Part shown: one piece after another, positions 45,874 through 54,981 of the stretch
Position numbering within the stretch: position 1 is the stretch's first letter
How the letters are laid out: every line of letters starts with the position of its first letter
Source: an uncultured Candidatus Binatia bacterium
GTDB lineage: Bacteria; Desulfobacterota; Binatia; Bin18
Direction: 5' to 3'
Length of the DNA: 64,000 nt
NCBI GenBank assembly: GCA_958296235.1
Contig: OY282457.1
Location: 3,405,338 to 3,469,337, forward strand
Notes under the pieces: model-generated
Told to the model about the DNA's origin: nothing
Database searches by the model: none
What the model saw: only the letters and a program-made list of their open reading frames with translations
Program-made: the position numbers and the translations under genes

Positions 45874-47187
45874 ATGAGAGCAATAACGAGGAGAGCGCTG
45901 CTCCGTTCCGGTCTCACCTGGTGCGCGGCTGCCCCCTGGCTGAAGCCTCTGCGGGCGATCGCTGACACGGACGCCCGCCCGCCCGCTCCGCAGATGTCGC
46001 CCGGTGTGACCGACACCGAGATTGTTCTCGGCGTGTCCGCGGCTTTTTCCGGTCCGTCCAGAGGTTTGGGTATCGAACTGTATCGCGGCGCCAGCGCCTA
46101 CTTCGATCATGTGAATGAGCAGGGGGGGATCGCCGGCCGCAATGTGATGCTCAAAACGTATGACGATGGCTATCAACCCGCCCCTTCTGTCAGGAATACC
46201 CTGAAACTGATGCTGCAAGACCAGGTGTTTCTGCTCTTCGGTTATGTTGGAACGCCAACGGTCACGCGCGTCCTGCCCATGCTCAAGAAGTTCCAGGACA
46301 GGAACATCTTTTTGTTTTTTCCCTTCACTGGCGCCCAGCCGCAGCGGGAACCTCCCTATGGCGACTTTGCGTTCAATCTGCGCTCCTCCTATCGCCAGGA
46401 AACGGCCGGTCTCGTCGATAATTTCGTTCGCATCAACCGAAAACGCGTCGCCGTGTTCTACCAGGCCGATGCCTATGGACGCAGCGGCTGGGCGGGCGTG
46501 CGGCGCGCCCTGAAGCGCTACGGAAGACAGATTGTGGGCGAGGCGACCTACCGCCGCGGCACGAGGTTTACCGCCAGCATGCGCAGACAGGTCGAAATCC
46601 TCAAGGCGTCACAGCCCGAAGCCGTGATCTGTATCGGTTCCTACGCGGCCTGTGCGGCCTTTGTCCGCGATGCTGTTGACCTCGACCTGCAAGTCCCGAT
46701 TGCCAACCTGTCCTTTGTTGGCAGCGAAAATCTCTTGAAACTCCTCAGTCACTGGGCGCTGACTGAGGGGCGTGGCGACAGCGAGGCGTATACGCGCCTG
46801 CTCGTCAACTCCCAAGTGGTCCCGAGTTATGAAGAGGCCTCCATGCCCGCCGTCAAAGAGTATCGTGACTTGATGCGACGCTACAATCCGCAGCCGCCCA
46901 TAGAACTGCTGAAAGAACCCTACCGGCCCTCTGAGCACAGCTTCGTCAGTCTTGAGGGATTTATTAATGCCAAGTTGATGGTCGAAATCCTGCGCCGGCT
47001 GGGTGACAAGCCGGAACGCAGCCAGCTTGAGCGCACCGTTTTCACCGTTCAGGATTTTGATTTGGGTATCGACGAACGGGCCTCCTTTGGTCCCGACCGT
47101 CGTCAGGGGCTCCAACAAGTCTACTACACTGTTGTTGACGAGGGCCGTTTTGTCATGCTGGACAATTGGGAAGACAGGTTTGCCTGA
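45874..47187 (+). CDS. ABC transporter periplasmic substrate-binding protein (Peripla_BP_6), Tat-like signal
   Basis: 437 residues, ATG after GACGAGGAGAGC. N-terminus MRAITRRALLRSGLTWC with twin arginines suggests Tat export. A branched-chain amino-acid-type binding fold follows (TDTEIVLGVSAAFSGPSRGLG, GASAYFDHVNEQGGIAGRNV, VFLLFGYVGTPTVTRVLPML). No ABC permease or ATPase genes are nearby; instead the stop is 1 base from a HAMP-type membrane protein. This suggests the binding protein senses rather than transports. Confidence 0.88.
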   Translation: MRAITRRALLRSGLTWCAAAPWLKPLRAIADTDARPPAPQMSPGVTDTEIVLGVSAAFSGPSRGLGIELYRGASAYFDHVNEQGGIAGRNVMLKTYDDGYQPAPSVRNTLKLMLQDQVFLLFGYVGTPTVTRVLPMLKKFQDRNIFLFFPFTGAQPQREPPYGDFAFNLRSSYRQETAGLVDNFVRINRKRVAVFYQADAYGRSGWAGVRRALKRYGRQIVGEATYRRGTRFTASMRRQVEILKASQPEAVICIGSYAACAAFVRDAVDLDLQVPIANLSFVGSENLLKLLSHWALTEGRGDSEAYTRLLVNSQVVPSYEEASMPAVKEYRDLMRRYNPQPPIELLKEPYRPSEHSFVSLEGFINAKLMVEILRRLGDKPERSQLERTVFTVQDFDLGIDERASFGPDRRQGLQQVYYTVVDEGRFVMLDNWEDRFA

Positions 47188-47188
47188 C

Positions 47189-47926
47189 ATGAAAATCCAA
47201 AAACTCTTTCAGAAAACATTGTTTGGCGTTTTCTCGCTGTTCGGGGTGATCAGCTTGTCCACCTCCGTGCTGTGCGTCTATACCGTCGATACGCACTTGT
47301 CCGAGGAATATGAGAGCAACAGCAGAGACATCGCCAAGACCATTGCCGATTCCAGTGTGGACATTCTCTTAAATCGGGACCTGTCGGCCCTGCAATCGCT
47401 CATCGATCAATTTGTCGAAATTCAGAGCATACGCTATATCTATATCGTGGATGAAGAGGGCGCGTTTGTCGCCCATACATTTGTTCCCGGTGTTCCCGAA
47501 GAAATTCGAACCGGAGACCGGAAGGACACGGCGACTGTGGAGCGCAGCCTGCCGGGGCTGGGTGATTTTGTGGAAGTGGGGAGTCCGATTCTGGCCGGCG
47601 TTGCCGGCAGCGTTCATGTCGGCATGGACACCGATCTGATTGCGCTGAAAATTCAGAGAGCAATCGGCCGCCAAGTCTATCTCATCTCCATTATTCTTGT
47701 TATTGGCGTCCTGGCCGCCATCTGGTTCGTCAACCTGGCGGCGAAGCCCCTGGGCGACCTTCTCGCCTATGCTGTTGCCCTCGCGCGCGACCAGGACAAT
47801 GGAGCGGAGGACAAGCTGCTGGCGCGCGACGATGAGGTTGGTCAACTGGCTCGACTCTTTCTCTATTTTTCAGAAGGTGTGCATGCCGAAGGGGAGCAGC
47901 GTGTGTCGGCCGGAAACGACAGCTAG
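47189..47926 (+). CDS. membrane sensor with HAMP-like end, no kinase domain
   Basis: 245 residues starting 1 base after the upstream gene stop. First span around 10-35 (TLFGVFSLFGVISLSTSVLCVY), a periplasmic CHASE/dCACHE-like domain (LNRDLSALQSLIDQFVEIQSIRYIYIVDEEGAFVAHTF), second span (VYLISIILVIGVLAAIWFV), then a HAMP-like AKPLGDLLAYAVALARDQDN and a short tail. Histidine kinase, cyclase or methyl-acceptor modules are absent. Either a truncated sensor or one that signals through another protein. Co-translated with the binding protein. Confidence 0.75.
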   Translation: MKIQKLFQKTLFGVFSLFGVISLSTSVLCVYTVDTHLSEEYESNSRDIAKTIADSSVDILLNRDLSALQSLIDQFVEIQSIRYIYIVDEEGAFVAHTFVPGVPEEIRTGDRKDTATVERSLPGLGDFVEVGSPILAGVAGSVHVGMDTDLIALKIQRAIGRQVYLISIILVIGVLAAIWFVNLAAKPLGDLLAYAVALARDQDNGAEDKLLARDDEVGQLARLFLYFSEGVHAEGEQRVSAGNDS

Positions 47927-48040
47927 GGTTTGACCTTGGAGGATTTCCGCATAGTGTCTGGATCGTACGGGCCTCTGGCTCGGTCTCAGACACCGTCCCG
48001 CGAGTGGTTGCAGTTGATTGACGATTGAGGGTTCCTGGAA

Positions 48041-49345
48041 ATGGCGCAACAAAGACATATGCCGCGCGCGATGATCGCCCTGTTGTGTACGGTCCTGCAA
48101 ACCTGCTTCGGGACCGTCTACGCGTGGAGTTTCTTTCAAACGCTGCTGGTCAGGCAGCTTGGCTGGTCATTTACAGAAACGGCCTGGGCCTTCAGCCTCG
48201 CCATCTTTTCGCTGGGCACTGCGGCGGCCTGGGCCGGCACCATGCTGCCGCGGTTCGGCCCGCGCAAATTGGCCGTGGCCGGCAGCCTCATGTTCTCGGG
48301 TGGCTATGTGCTCGCCAGCCTTGCCCTGCGCCTGGATATGATCGAACTCTTTTATCTCGGCTACGGGGTGATCGGCGGCGCCGGTATCGGGTTTGGCTAC
48401 GTGACGCCGGTCGCCACCGTGGCGAAATGGTTTCCGGATCACAAGGGCTTAGTGACCGGGATCGTTGTGATGGGTTTTGGTGTGGGCGCGTTTCTTTTGA
48501 GTAAGGTGTTGGCGCCGCTGCTCGTGCTGCAAGCGGAGGGCGACCTGGCGCTCGTTTTCCTGTGGCTCGGGGTTGTCTTTGCCTGTATCTTATTGCCTTC
48601 CAGCTTTGCCCTGAGCGATCCCCCGACCGGGGTGGCCGCGGTGGCCGACGGCCAGCGCAGTGACGACCCCGACTCTGCCGCCCCCTACCTCCGGTCTTCT
48701 GCGTTCATCTTCATGTGGGTTGTTTTTTTCTTCAACATTGCCGCGGGAATCTCCGTTATCAGTTTTCAGTCGGAACTCCTGCAGGAAGTGTGGGGATTCG
48801 CCGACCCGTCCCTGGAGCCGGCAATACTGGTCGAATACGGGGCGACACTGATCGCCGTCAGTTCACTGTGTAACGGTGTCGGACGGTTGTTCTGGGGGCT
48901 CCTCTCGGACCGCATCGGTCGCGTCCGGGTCTTCAGAATCCTGCTCGCCAGCCAGATGATCGTCTTCGGCATCTTGATGACAGAACGCAACCCCTGGATA
49001 TTTGCGGCCCTGGTTTGCTACGTCCTCTTATGCTTCGGCGGCGGCTTTGCCACTATGCCTTCTTTCGTGCTCGACGTTTTTGGGACGAAAAAGATGTCCA
49101 CGATTTACGGAACAATTCTGACCGCGTGGGCCGCAGCAGGCATCTGCGGGCCGCTCTATGTGGGACATTTGAAAGACCAATATCCCGACCGGGCTGTCAT
49201 GTATTGCTTTTTGATCGGGATTCTGATGCTGGGCCTTGGGTATGTCTTCTCGTATTTGCTGAACGATGATCGCATTCGTCTGCAGCGTCCGACACTGGAA
49301 GGGACGCTCCGGCAGTATGGCATCGCCTATCCCCGGCGCGCCTAG
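48041..49345 (+). CDS. MFS transporter, oxalate/formate antiporter (OFA)-like
   Basis: 434 residues, about 12 transmembrane segments. OFA-like blocks: FGTVYAWSFFQTLLVRQLGWSFTETAWAFSLAIFSLGTAAAWAG, GGAGIGFGYVTPVATVAKWFPDHKGLVTGIVVMGFG, and NGVGRLFWGLLSDRIGRVRVF. These carriers exchange small carboxylates. Substrate unknown. Independent from the preceding sensor (about 115 bases). Confidence 0.9.
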   Translation: MAQQRHMPRAMIALLCTVLQTCFGTVYAWSFFQTLLVRQLGWSFTETAWAFSLAIFSLGTAAAWAGTMLPRFGPRKLAVAGSLMFSGGYVLASLALRLDMIELFYLGYGVIGGAGIGFGYVTPVATVAKWFPDHKGLVTGIVVMGFGVGAFLLSKVLAPLLVLQAEGDLALVFLWLGVVFACILLPSSFALSDPPTGVAAVADGQRSDDPDSAAPYLRSSAFIFMWVVFFFNIAAGISVISFQSELLQEVWGFADPSLEPAILVEYGATLIAVSSLCNGVGRLFWGLLSDRIGRVRVFRILLASQMIVFGILMTERNPWIFAALVCYVLLCFGGGFATMPSFVLDVFGTKKMSTIYGTILTAWAAAGICGPLYVGHLKDQYPDRAVMYCFLIGILMLGLGYVFSYLLNDDRIRLQRPTLEGTLRQYGIAYPRRA

Positions 49346-49654
49346 AGTCCGTTCCCCAACAGTGGACAGGGCCGCGGTTCGTCCGCTACACTTGGCGCAT
49401 GATATCCGCGTGTTCGCCCGACGATGGGTTTGAGGATGAGGACGATGAGGACGAACGCTGTCCGTGCGTCATCCTCATTCGCGGGCCAGGACCGCCGGTT
49501 GCCAGGTCCCTCTACCCCAGATAACTGGCCCGACCCTGACACCCCAGGCTTGCCTTCCGGGCGCGTTCTCTCTATAGAAGAGCGAGGCGCCCAGCGGTTC
49601 CGTCTGCGAATATGACGGGGGCGTGTGGACGCACCGAACTGAAGGAGAGACACT
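49346..49654. other. intergenic, nothing convincing
   Basis: About 310 bases. A 41-codon frame beginning at 49399 (MISACSPDDGFEDEDDEDE..) is acidic with no ribosome binding site. I do not count it as a gene. Confidence 0.4.
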
Positions 49655-51388
49655 ATGACTGAGTGTGATGTGCATATCAAAGGGGGAATGGTTGTTGACG
49701 GGACACGCGTCCCACGCTTTCAGGCTGATGTCTGGATTAAGGATGGAAAGATCGCCCAGATTGGCGGGCGGGCGGCTGGCGGAGCGAAGAAAGTCATTAA
49801 TGCGGACGGGCTGATTGTTGCGCCTGGGTTTGTTGACCTGCATACCCATTATGACGCGCAGATTCGCTGGGACCCCTGGTGCACGATTTCCGGCTGGCAC
49901 GGCGTGACCTCCGTGGTGCTCGGCAACTGTGGCTTTGGTTTTGCCCCGGTCAAACCTGATTTCCAGGAACGATCCATGCTCACCATGACGCGTACGGAAG
50001 CCATTCCGTACGATTCCATGAAGGAGGGCATGACTTGGGACTGGGAAACCATTCCTGAATATCTGGATTCGCTGGACCGCTCAGCTAAAGGCGTCAACTG
50101 TATTCAGTATATGCCCACTGCGTCGCTTATGACCTATGTCATGGGGCTGGAGGCCGCCAAGTCCCGCGCCGCCACACCTGCCGAAAAAAAGGAGATGCAG
50201 CGGCTCCTGCATGAAGGCATGGATGCCGGACTGTGTGGCTTCTCTATTCAGCGGCTCGGTCCCGACTCAACGCAGGCCGATTATGATGGCTCTCCCATGG
50301 TGACGGACATCATGGCGGACGAGGATATTCTGAACCTGGCCACCGTCCTGCGGGAGCGAGACGAGGGGTTTATCCAAATCACCCAATCAACCGGCCAGAT
50401 TAAGGCTGACCTTGCCTTTTTGGAAAAGCTGGCGGAAACCGCTTGCCGGCCCATTCTGCACAACGTCATTGTCGCGGCCCGCAAGGACCCGAAGGTCCAT
50501 CGTCGGAGCCTGGACTGGCTGGAGCGCTGCCGGGAGAGAAACCTGCCGATCTACGGCCAGACCGGCACGCATCGGACGGGTTTTGCGTTTACGCTGGAAC
50601 ACTGGAATCTGTACGATGCCAGTCCGGCCTGGCGTGAACTGACGACCGGAACCAAAACCGACAAGCTGGCCAAGATGAAAAACCCGGCCCTGCGCGCCGC
50701 AGTCAAACGCGAGACCGAAGAAGCGGACCGTAAGCTGCAAGTGATTCAGGCCGGCGTTGGCGGCCCGATTCCCAGACTGATCGTCCAGACGGCCAATAGT
50801 CAAGCCGAACTGGAACCCTATGTGGGCAAATCCGTTGGTCAGATTGCAGAAGAAGAAGGCAAAGACCCTATCGACGTCATGCTCGACCTGTCGCTGGCCG
50901 GTGATCTGAATGTCGAATTCCTTGGACCGGACCGGGGTTTTAATGCCGAGCATACAGCGGAGATGATCAACGCCTCGTATTTCACCGTTCCGGGAGCCTC
51001 GGACGGTGGCGCGCACACCAAGTTCTTCACGGGTGGTGCGTTTACGACCGACTTCCTGCGCTGGCTGGTTCGGGATGAACAACTGGTGAGCCTGGAAGAA
51101 GCGCATTACCGGCTCTCCGCGCTACCGGCTCATGCGGCCGGCTTCCACGACCGGGGCGTGTTACGTGAGGGCGCGGCGGCCGATGTGGTGGTCTATAACC
51201 TGGACGAGTTGGACATTGAGCCGAACTGGATAGGCGAGATCGTGCATGATTTCCCAGGAAATGAATGGCGCCGGATTCAGCGGGCCAAAGGCTATCATGC
51301 GATCCTGGTGAACGGAGTCCAGACATTTGAAGATGGCGAGTGTACCGGAGAAACACCGGGCCATTTGCTCCGCAACGGGAGGGGCTAA
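49655..51388 (+). CDS. N-acyl-D-amino-acid deacylase / D-aminoacylase family amidohydrolase
   Basis: 577 residues, family-typical. N-terminal beta part (CDVHIKGGMVVDGTRVPRFQADVWIKDGKIAQIG), metal site VDLHTHYDAQIRWDPW, SVVLGNCGFGFAPV, and a late SDGGAHTKFFTGGAFTTDFLRW with the conserved Asp, then VLREGAAADVVVYNLDELD. The enzyme family hydrolyses N-acyl-D-amino acids or related amides. Start ATG follows GAAGGAGAGA. Confidence 0.9.
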   Translation: MTECDVHIKGGMVVDGTRVPRFQADVWIKDGKIAQIGGRAAGGAKKVINADGLIVAPGFVDLHTHYDAQIRWDPWCTISGWHGVTSVVLGNCGFGFAPVKPDFQERSMLTMTRTEAIPYDSMKEGMTWDWETIPEYLDSLDRSAKGVNCIQYMPTASLMTYVMGLEAAKSRAATPAEKKEMQRLLHEGMDAGLCGFSIQRLGPDSTQADYDGSPMVTDIMADEDILNLATVLRERDEGFIQITQSTGQIKADLAFLEKLAETACRPILHNVIVAARKDPKVHRRSLDWLERCRERNLPIYGQTGTHRTGFAFTLEHWNLYDASPAWRELTTGTKTDKLAKMKNPALRAAVKRETEEADRKLQVIQAGVGGPIPRLIVQTANSQAELEPYVGKSVGQIAEEEGKDPIDVMLDLSLAGDLNVEFLGPDRGFNAEHTAEMINASYFTVPGASDGGAHTKFFTGGAFTTDFLRWLVRDEQLVSLEEAHYRLSALPAHAAGFHDRGVLREGAAADVVVYNLDELDIEPNWIGEIVHDFPGNEWRRIQRAKGYHAILVNGVQTFEDGECTGETPGHLLRNGRG

Positions 51389-51464
51389 AGATGAATGGTC
51401 AGTGGGTATTTCTTGCTGGCCACTTGTCACTGGCCACTCACCACTTCCCTCCGAGAGATGAGCG

Positions 51465-51959
51465 ATGAGTGCGCTTCCCGCAGCCGCTCAACCGAGGGTT
51501 GAGCGACTCACCCCCGCGCCTGCCCCCCTCCTGTGTCCGGCCTGTTTCTGGAGCGGTCTGCCGCAGCCTCGTCTGCGTGGTTCTTTCGTTGTTGAAAGCC
51601 TTTTATGGGCGCTTGGCGTGACAAGTATGGGACTGCTGTTGTTGGCAGGACAGCTCTCGCAGCTCCCTGTTGCGCTGCCGTGTCTGCCCGGTCTGGGATA
51701 TTCGGTCTGGAGACGCTATCGCCGTTCGGTCGCCTGTCCTCAGTGTGGTGGGCGTTCGCTGCTGCCTGAAGAGGCGATATATCCCCCAGACTGCTCTCAT
51801 TTTCTTTTTAGTACGGAGCCCCGGCGGACGCCGGATGAAAACCGTAGGTGGTCGTCCGCCGGCAAAGCTGCTGCCCTTCCTCAAAGAGCAAACGTGTCCT
51901 CCCAGACAAAAAAGCTGGGCAGGTTTCCTCTTTCTGCCGGGGACCGAGGGGAAGACTGA
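51465..51959 (+). CDS. small protein with two CxxC pairs and a membrane hairpin (tentative)
   Basis: 164 residues. CPACFWSGLP at about 24 and CPQCGGRSLLP at about 95 could form one zinc-ribbon site either side of one or two membrane helices (LLWALGVTSMGLLLLAGQLSQL..). The last third overlaps the N-terminal part of the HAD gene in another frame and looks random, so the real end may be a frameshift or the two genes overlap. Confidence 0.45.
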   Translation: MSALPAAAQPRVERLTPAPAPLLCPACFWSGLPQPRLRGSFVVESLLWALGVTSMGLLLLAGQLSQLPVALPCLPGLGYSVWRRYRRSVACPQCGGRSLLPEEAIYPPDCSHFLFSTEPRRTPDENRRWSSAGKAAALPQRANVSSQTKKLGRFPLSAGDRGED

Positions 51960-52647
51960 CCTGCTCCTGGCGTTTACTGAACACATGGCCGGCGCTCGGC
52001 TGCCTGAGGACGTAGCGGTGACGTATCATATCCGGCTGTCTCAGCCGCACGCGCGCCGCCGGCCTTTGCGGGCGCTGGCCTTTGATCTCGACAGCACGCT
52101 CACCCGGCCCTATCTGGACTTCACCCGACTCAGAGCCCAGCTCGGCCTGCCCGAGGGCGATATCCTCCACTGGGCCGACGCCCTCCCGCCTCGCCAACGG
52201 GCTGAAGCCTTTGCGACTATTGAGGCATTTGAACAAGACGGGGTCGATCATGTCGCCTGGAACGACGGGGCGCAGGAGACAGTAGCGGCGCTCCAAGCCG
52301 GCGGGCTGCCGGTCGCCATTATTACCCGCAACAGCCGGACTTCACTTGCCGCGGTCTGTGCGCGCCTGGACATCCGTGTCGACGTCCTCATTGCCCGAGA
52401 GGATGCCACTCCCAAGCCGGACCCGGCCTGTGTCCGGCTGGCAAGCGCCGGCCTGGGCGTTCGGGTGGAGACCTTGCTCATGGTAGGAGACTTTCGGCAC
52501 GATACAGAGGCCGGCCGGGCGGCTGGGGCCATGACGGTTCTCCTGACCAATGGCAAAACGCCGCCCTGGACGGTGCAGGCCGACCTGGTGATTCAGCGTC
52601 TACCCGAGCTCTTGGCCTATGTGGAAAAAGAGGAAACGTGTCAATAG
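51835..52647 (+). CDS. HAD-superfamily hydrolase (phosphatase-like)
   Basis: From 51835, 270 residues; a start at 51985 (MAGARLPED) is also possible and cleaner. HAD motifs: FDLDSTLT (Asp84/Asp86), IITRNSRTSLAAV, ATPKPDPACVRLASAG and MVGDFRHDTEAGRAAGAMTVLLTNG. This is a phosphoglycolate phosphatase-like small-molecule phosphatase. The first 75 residues are unlike the family. A terminator overlaps its stop. Confidence 0.8.
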   Translation: MKTVGGRPPAKLLPFLKEQTCPPRQKSWAGFLFLPGTEGKTDLLLAFTEHMAGARLPEDVAVTYHIRLSQPHARRRPLRALAFDLDSTLTRPYLDFTRLRAQLGLPEGDILHWADALPPRQRAEAFATIEAFEQDGVDHVAWNDGAQETVAALQAGGLPVAIITRNSRTSLAAVCARLDIRVDVLIAREDATPKPDPACVRLASAGLGVRVETLLMVGDFRHDTEAGRAAGAMTVLLTNGKTPPWTVQADLVIQRLPELLAYVEKEETCQ

Positions 52648-52681
52648 CTGCATATCTCCTGGGGGACACGTTTCCTCTTTT
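52626..52681 (+). terminator. long inverted repeat / terminator over the HAD gene stop
   Basis: AAAAGAGGAAACGTGTC (52626-52642) is a perfect 17-base inverted match to 52665-52681, loop 22 bases, ending in CTTTT. A related AAACGTGTCCTCCCAG lies at 51892-51907, so this sequence appears twice in the area. Confidence 0.75.
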
Positions 52682-52713
52682 CTGAACTATCAACATCATG
52701 CAGGAGGACACCC

Positions 52714-53787
52714 ATGGAATTTGCCATTGCCTACCCGGCTAAACCAGATGCGTGGAAAGACATTGTTGCGGCTGAAGACCACGGCTTCAGCCATGCCTGG
52801 CTGTACGACTCCCAGATGCTCTATAGCGATGTGTATGCGTGTATGGCGCTTGCCGCGGAGCGCACCAACACGATTGTTTTAGGGACCGGCGTCGCCATCC
52901 CGAGTAATCGTATCGCCCCGGTGACCGCCCACTCCATTGCGACTATCAATCAACTCGCGCCCGGCCGGGTCATCCTCGGTCTGGGAACCGGATTTACCGG
53001 ACGCAATACAATGGGTCTGCCGCCCGTCTCGCTTAAAAACATGCGCCACTATATCGAGCAGTGCCGCAGTCTGCTCAAGGGAGAAGAGGTGCTCTTTCAA
53101 GACACTGAAGGCGCTGGCGCGCGCCAGCGCTGGATTCGCTTCCTGCACCAGGACTCCGGCTATATTAACCTGAAAGACCCGATTCCGATTCATTTTGCGG
53201 CCAACGGGCCAAAAGCCCTGGCCCTGACCGGAGAGATTGCAGATGGTTGGATTACGACCATTTCCAGCCCAGACACCTTGCGCAAAAACCTGGCGGTGGT
53301 CGAAAAGGGGGCGGCTCGGGTTGGGCGCTCAGCCCACGACTTGCCCAATGTCGCCCTGACAACAGCCTGTGTGCTGCAACCGGGGGAGTCGGCAACCGCG
53401 CCGCGCGTCATGGACCGAGTGGGTCCCTTTGCCATTGTGGCCCTCCACGCCTCGTGGGAACAGTCCGCGGTCTCGGCCAATATGCCGCCGGCTATGGAGC
53501 CACTCTATCAGGGCTTTGCCGACTATGTCGCGCATATGCACACACCCGAAGAGCGTCGCTATCTCGAAGTCCACGAAGGCCATTTGATCTACCTCAAGCC
53601 GGGGGAAGAGCGCTACTGCAACGAAGACCTGATTCGCGGTATGACGCTGACGGGAACAGGCGAGGAGATCATTGCCCGGCTCAAGGCGCTCGAAGCGGCT
53701 GGCCTCAAACAGGTGGCTGTGCAGGTGGTGAACGCCGGACGCGAAATGATCGAAGAATTCAGCCGCGAGGTCATTGCGAAATACTAG
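52714..53787 (+). CDS. LLM class flavin/F420-dependent oxidoreductase
   Basis: 357 residues. The barrel pattern (VAAEDHGFSHAWLYDSQML, RTNTIVLGTGVAIPSNRIAPVTAHSIATINQLAPGRVILGLGTGF) resembles F420-dependent reductase members more than alkanal-type. ADGWITTISS and TGTGEEIIARLKALEAAG are typical late segments. Substrate unknown. ATG preceded by GCAGGAGG. Its stop is 7 bases from the next start, so it shares an operon with a leaderless binding protein. Confidence 0.88.
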   Translation: MEFAIAYPAKPDAWKDIVAAEDHGFSHAWLYDSQMLYSDVYACMALAAERTNTIVLGTGVAIPSNRIAPVTAHSIATINQLAPGRVILGLGTGFTGRNTMGLPPVSLKNMRHYIEQCRSLLKGEEVLFQDTEGAGARQRWIRFLHQDSGYINLKDPIPIHFAANGPKALALTGEIADGWITTISSPDTLRKNLAVVEKGAARVGRSAHDLPNVALTTACVLQPGESATAPRVMDRVGPFAIVALHASWEQSAVSANMPPAMEPLYQGFADYVAHMHTPEERRYLEVHEGHLIYLKPGEERYCNEDLIRGMTLTGTGEEIIARLKALEAAGLKQVAVQVVNAGREMIEEFSREVIAKY

Positions 53788-53794
53788 GTGGACT

Positions 53795-54934
53795 ATGACA
53801 CCAGACGCTATCACGCTTGGGATCGCCATTTCCCTGAGTGGCCGTTATGCCCTGCTCGGGCGTCAGGTCCTTGAAGGCCTGGAGTGCTATATCCGCGATG
53901 TGAACGCCGCCGGTGGGATGCGGTTACAGGCCGAGCATCGCCCACTCCCCGTCTCCCTGATTGTTGAAGACGATGAAAGCGACGAGACCAAAGTCCGCGG
54001 CCTGACTGAGCAGTTGATCGCCCGCGACCAGGTTGATCTGCTGATGGGACCCTACGGCAGCGGGCTGACCCTTGCCGCTGCGGAGACGGCCGAGGCCGCC
54101 CAGCAGGTCTTGTGGAACCATAGCGGGTCAGCCGATGAAATTTTCGAGTGCAACCTCTCCTGGGTCGTGGGCCTGTTGAGTCCGGCGTCTCAATACTTAT
54201 GCGCCATTCTTGAACTGCTGCGCACGCTTGACCCCGAGGCCAAACGGGTGGCCTTATTGAGCGCCAAAACCGGCTTTGCCACCGATATGGCCAGTGGCGC
54301 CCTGGCCTGGATTCAACGCCACGGCCTGACCCTCAACCACCAGTTGTATCGGTCCGGCCTCGACGACTTCAGCCCGTTGCTCAACCCGCTCAAGGCCGAC
54401 CCGCCGGATTGGCTGCTCAGCGTTGGCCGCGTAGAGGACGACCTGCGGCTGGGCCGGCAGTTATGCGACCTCCGCCCGCGGCTCAAAGCCGCCGGGTTGG
54501 TCGTCGCCGCCATCAGTCGCTTTAAGGCCGAGCTGGGTGAGCAGGCAGACGGGTTTCTTGCGCCGAGCCAGTGGGAGCCGCAAGTGGAGTATGGGGTGGA
54601 CTGCGGCCCGTCAGAAAACGAGTTTTTGACCCATTACCTCAAAGGTGCCACCGTACCTATCGACTATCCGGCCGCCCAGGGCTATACCGCCGGCATTATT
54701 GCCCAGCGCTGCGTCGAAGAAGTCGGCGGTGTGGACCAACACGCCCTGCGCGCGGCGGCGAGCCGTCTGCGGTGTACAACCTTCTACGGCCCGTATGCCA
54801 TTGAAGCGCAGACCGGCCGCCAGACCGCCCATCCCATGCTGGTCACCCAGTGGCAGAAGGGCCGTAAGGAAATCGTGTGGCCCCGCACGGTGGCTGAAGC
54901 CCAACCGGTCTATCCGGGGCCGTTGTGGGAGTAG
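53795..54934 (+). CDS. ABC-type substrate-binding-like protein without signal peptide
   Basis: 379 residues. A periplasmic-binding fold of the branched-chain type (ITLGIAISLSGRYALLGRQVLEG, YIRDVNAAGGMRL, VDLLMGPYGSGLTLAAAETAE) begins right after MTPDA, without any hydrophobic leader. Cytosolic members such as AmiC act as ligand sensors, so this may be a cytoplasmic sensor/regulator of the LLM pathway. Alternatively the leader is lost. No permease is near. Confidence 0.8.
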   Translation: MTPDAITLGIAISLSGRYALLGRQVLEGLECYIRDVNAAGGMRLQAEHRPLPVSLIVEDDESDETKVRGLTEQLIARDQVDLLMGPYGSGLTLAAAETAEAAQQVLWNHSGSADEIFECNLSWVVGLLSPASQYLCAILELLRTLDPEAKRVALLSAKTGFATDMASGALAWIQRHGLTLNHQLYRSGLDDFSPLLNPLKADPPDWLLSVGRVEDDLRLGRQLCDLRPRLKAAGLVVAAISRFKAELGEQADGFLAPSQWEPQVEYGVDCGPSENEFLTHYLKGATVPIDYPAAQGYTAGIIAQRCVEEVGGVDQHALRAAASRLRCTTFYGPYAIEAQTGRQTAHPMLVTQWQKGRKEIVWPRTVAEAQPVYPGPLWE

Positions 54935-54981
54935 GGGATGCGTAATCGAAAGACGGTCGTAAAAGGCGATGGTGACGAACT

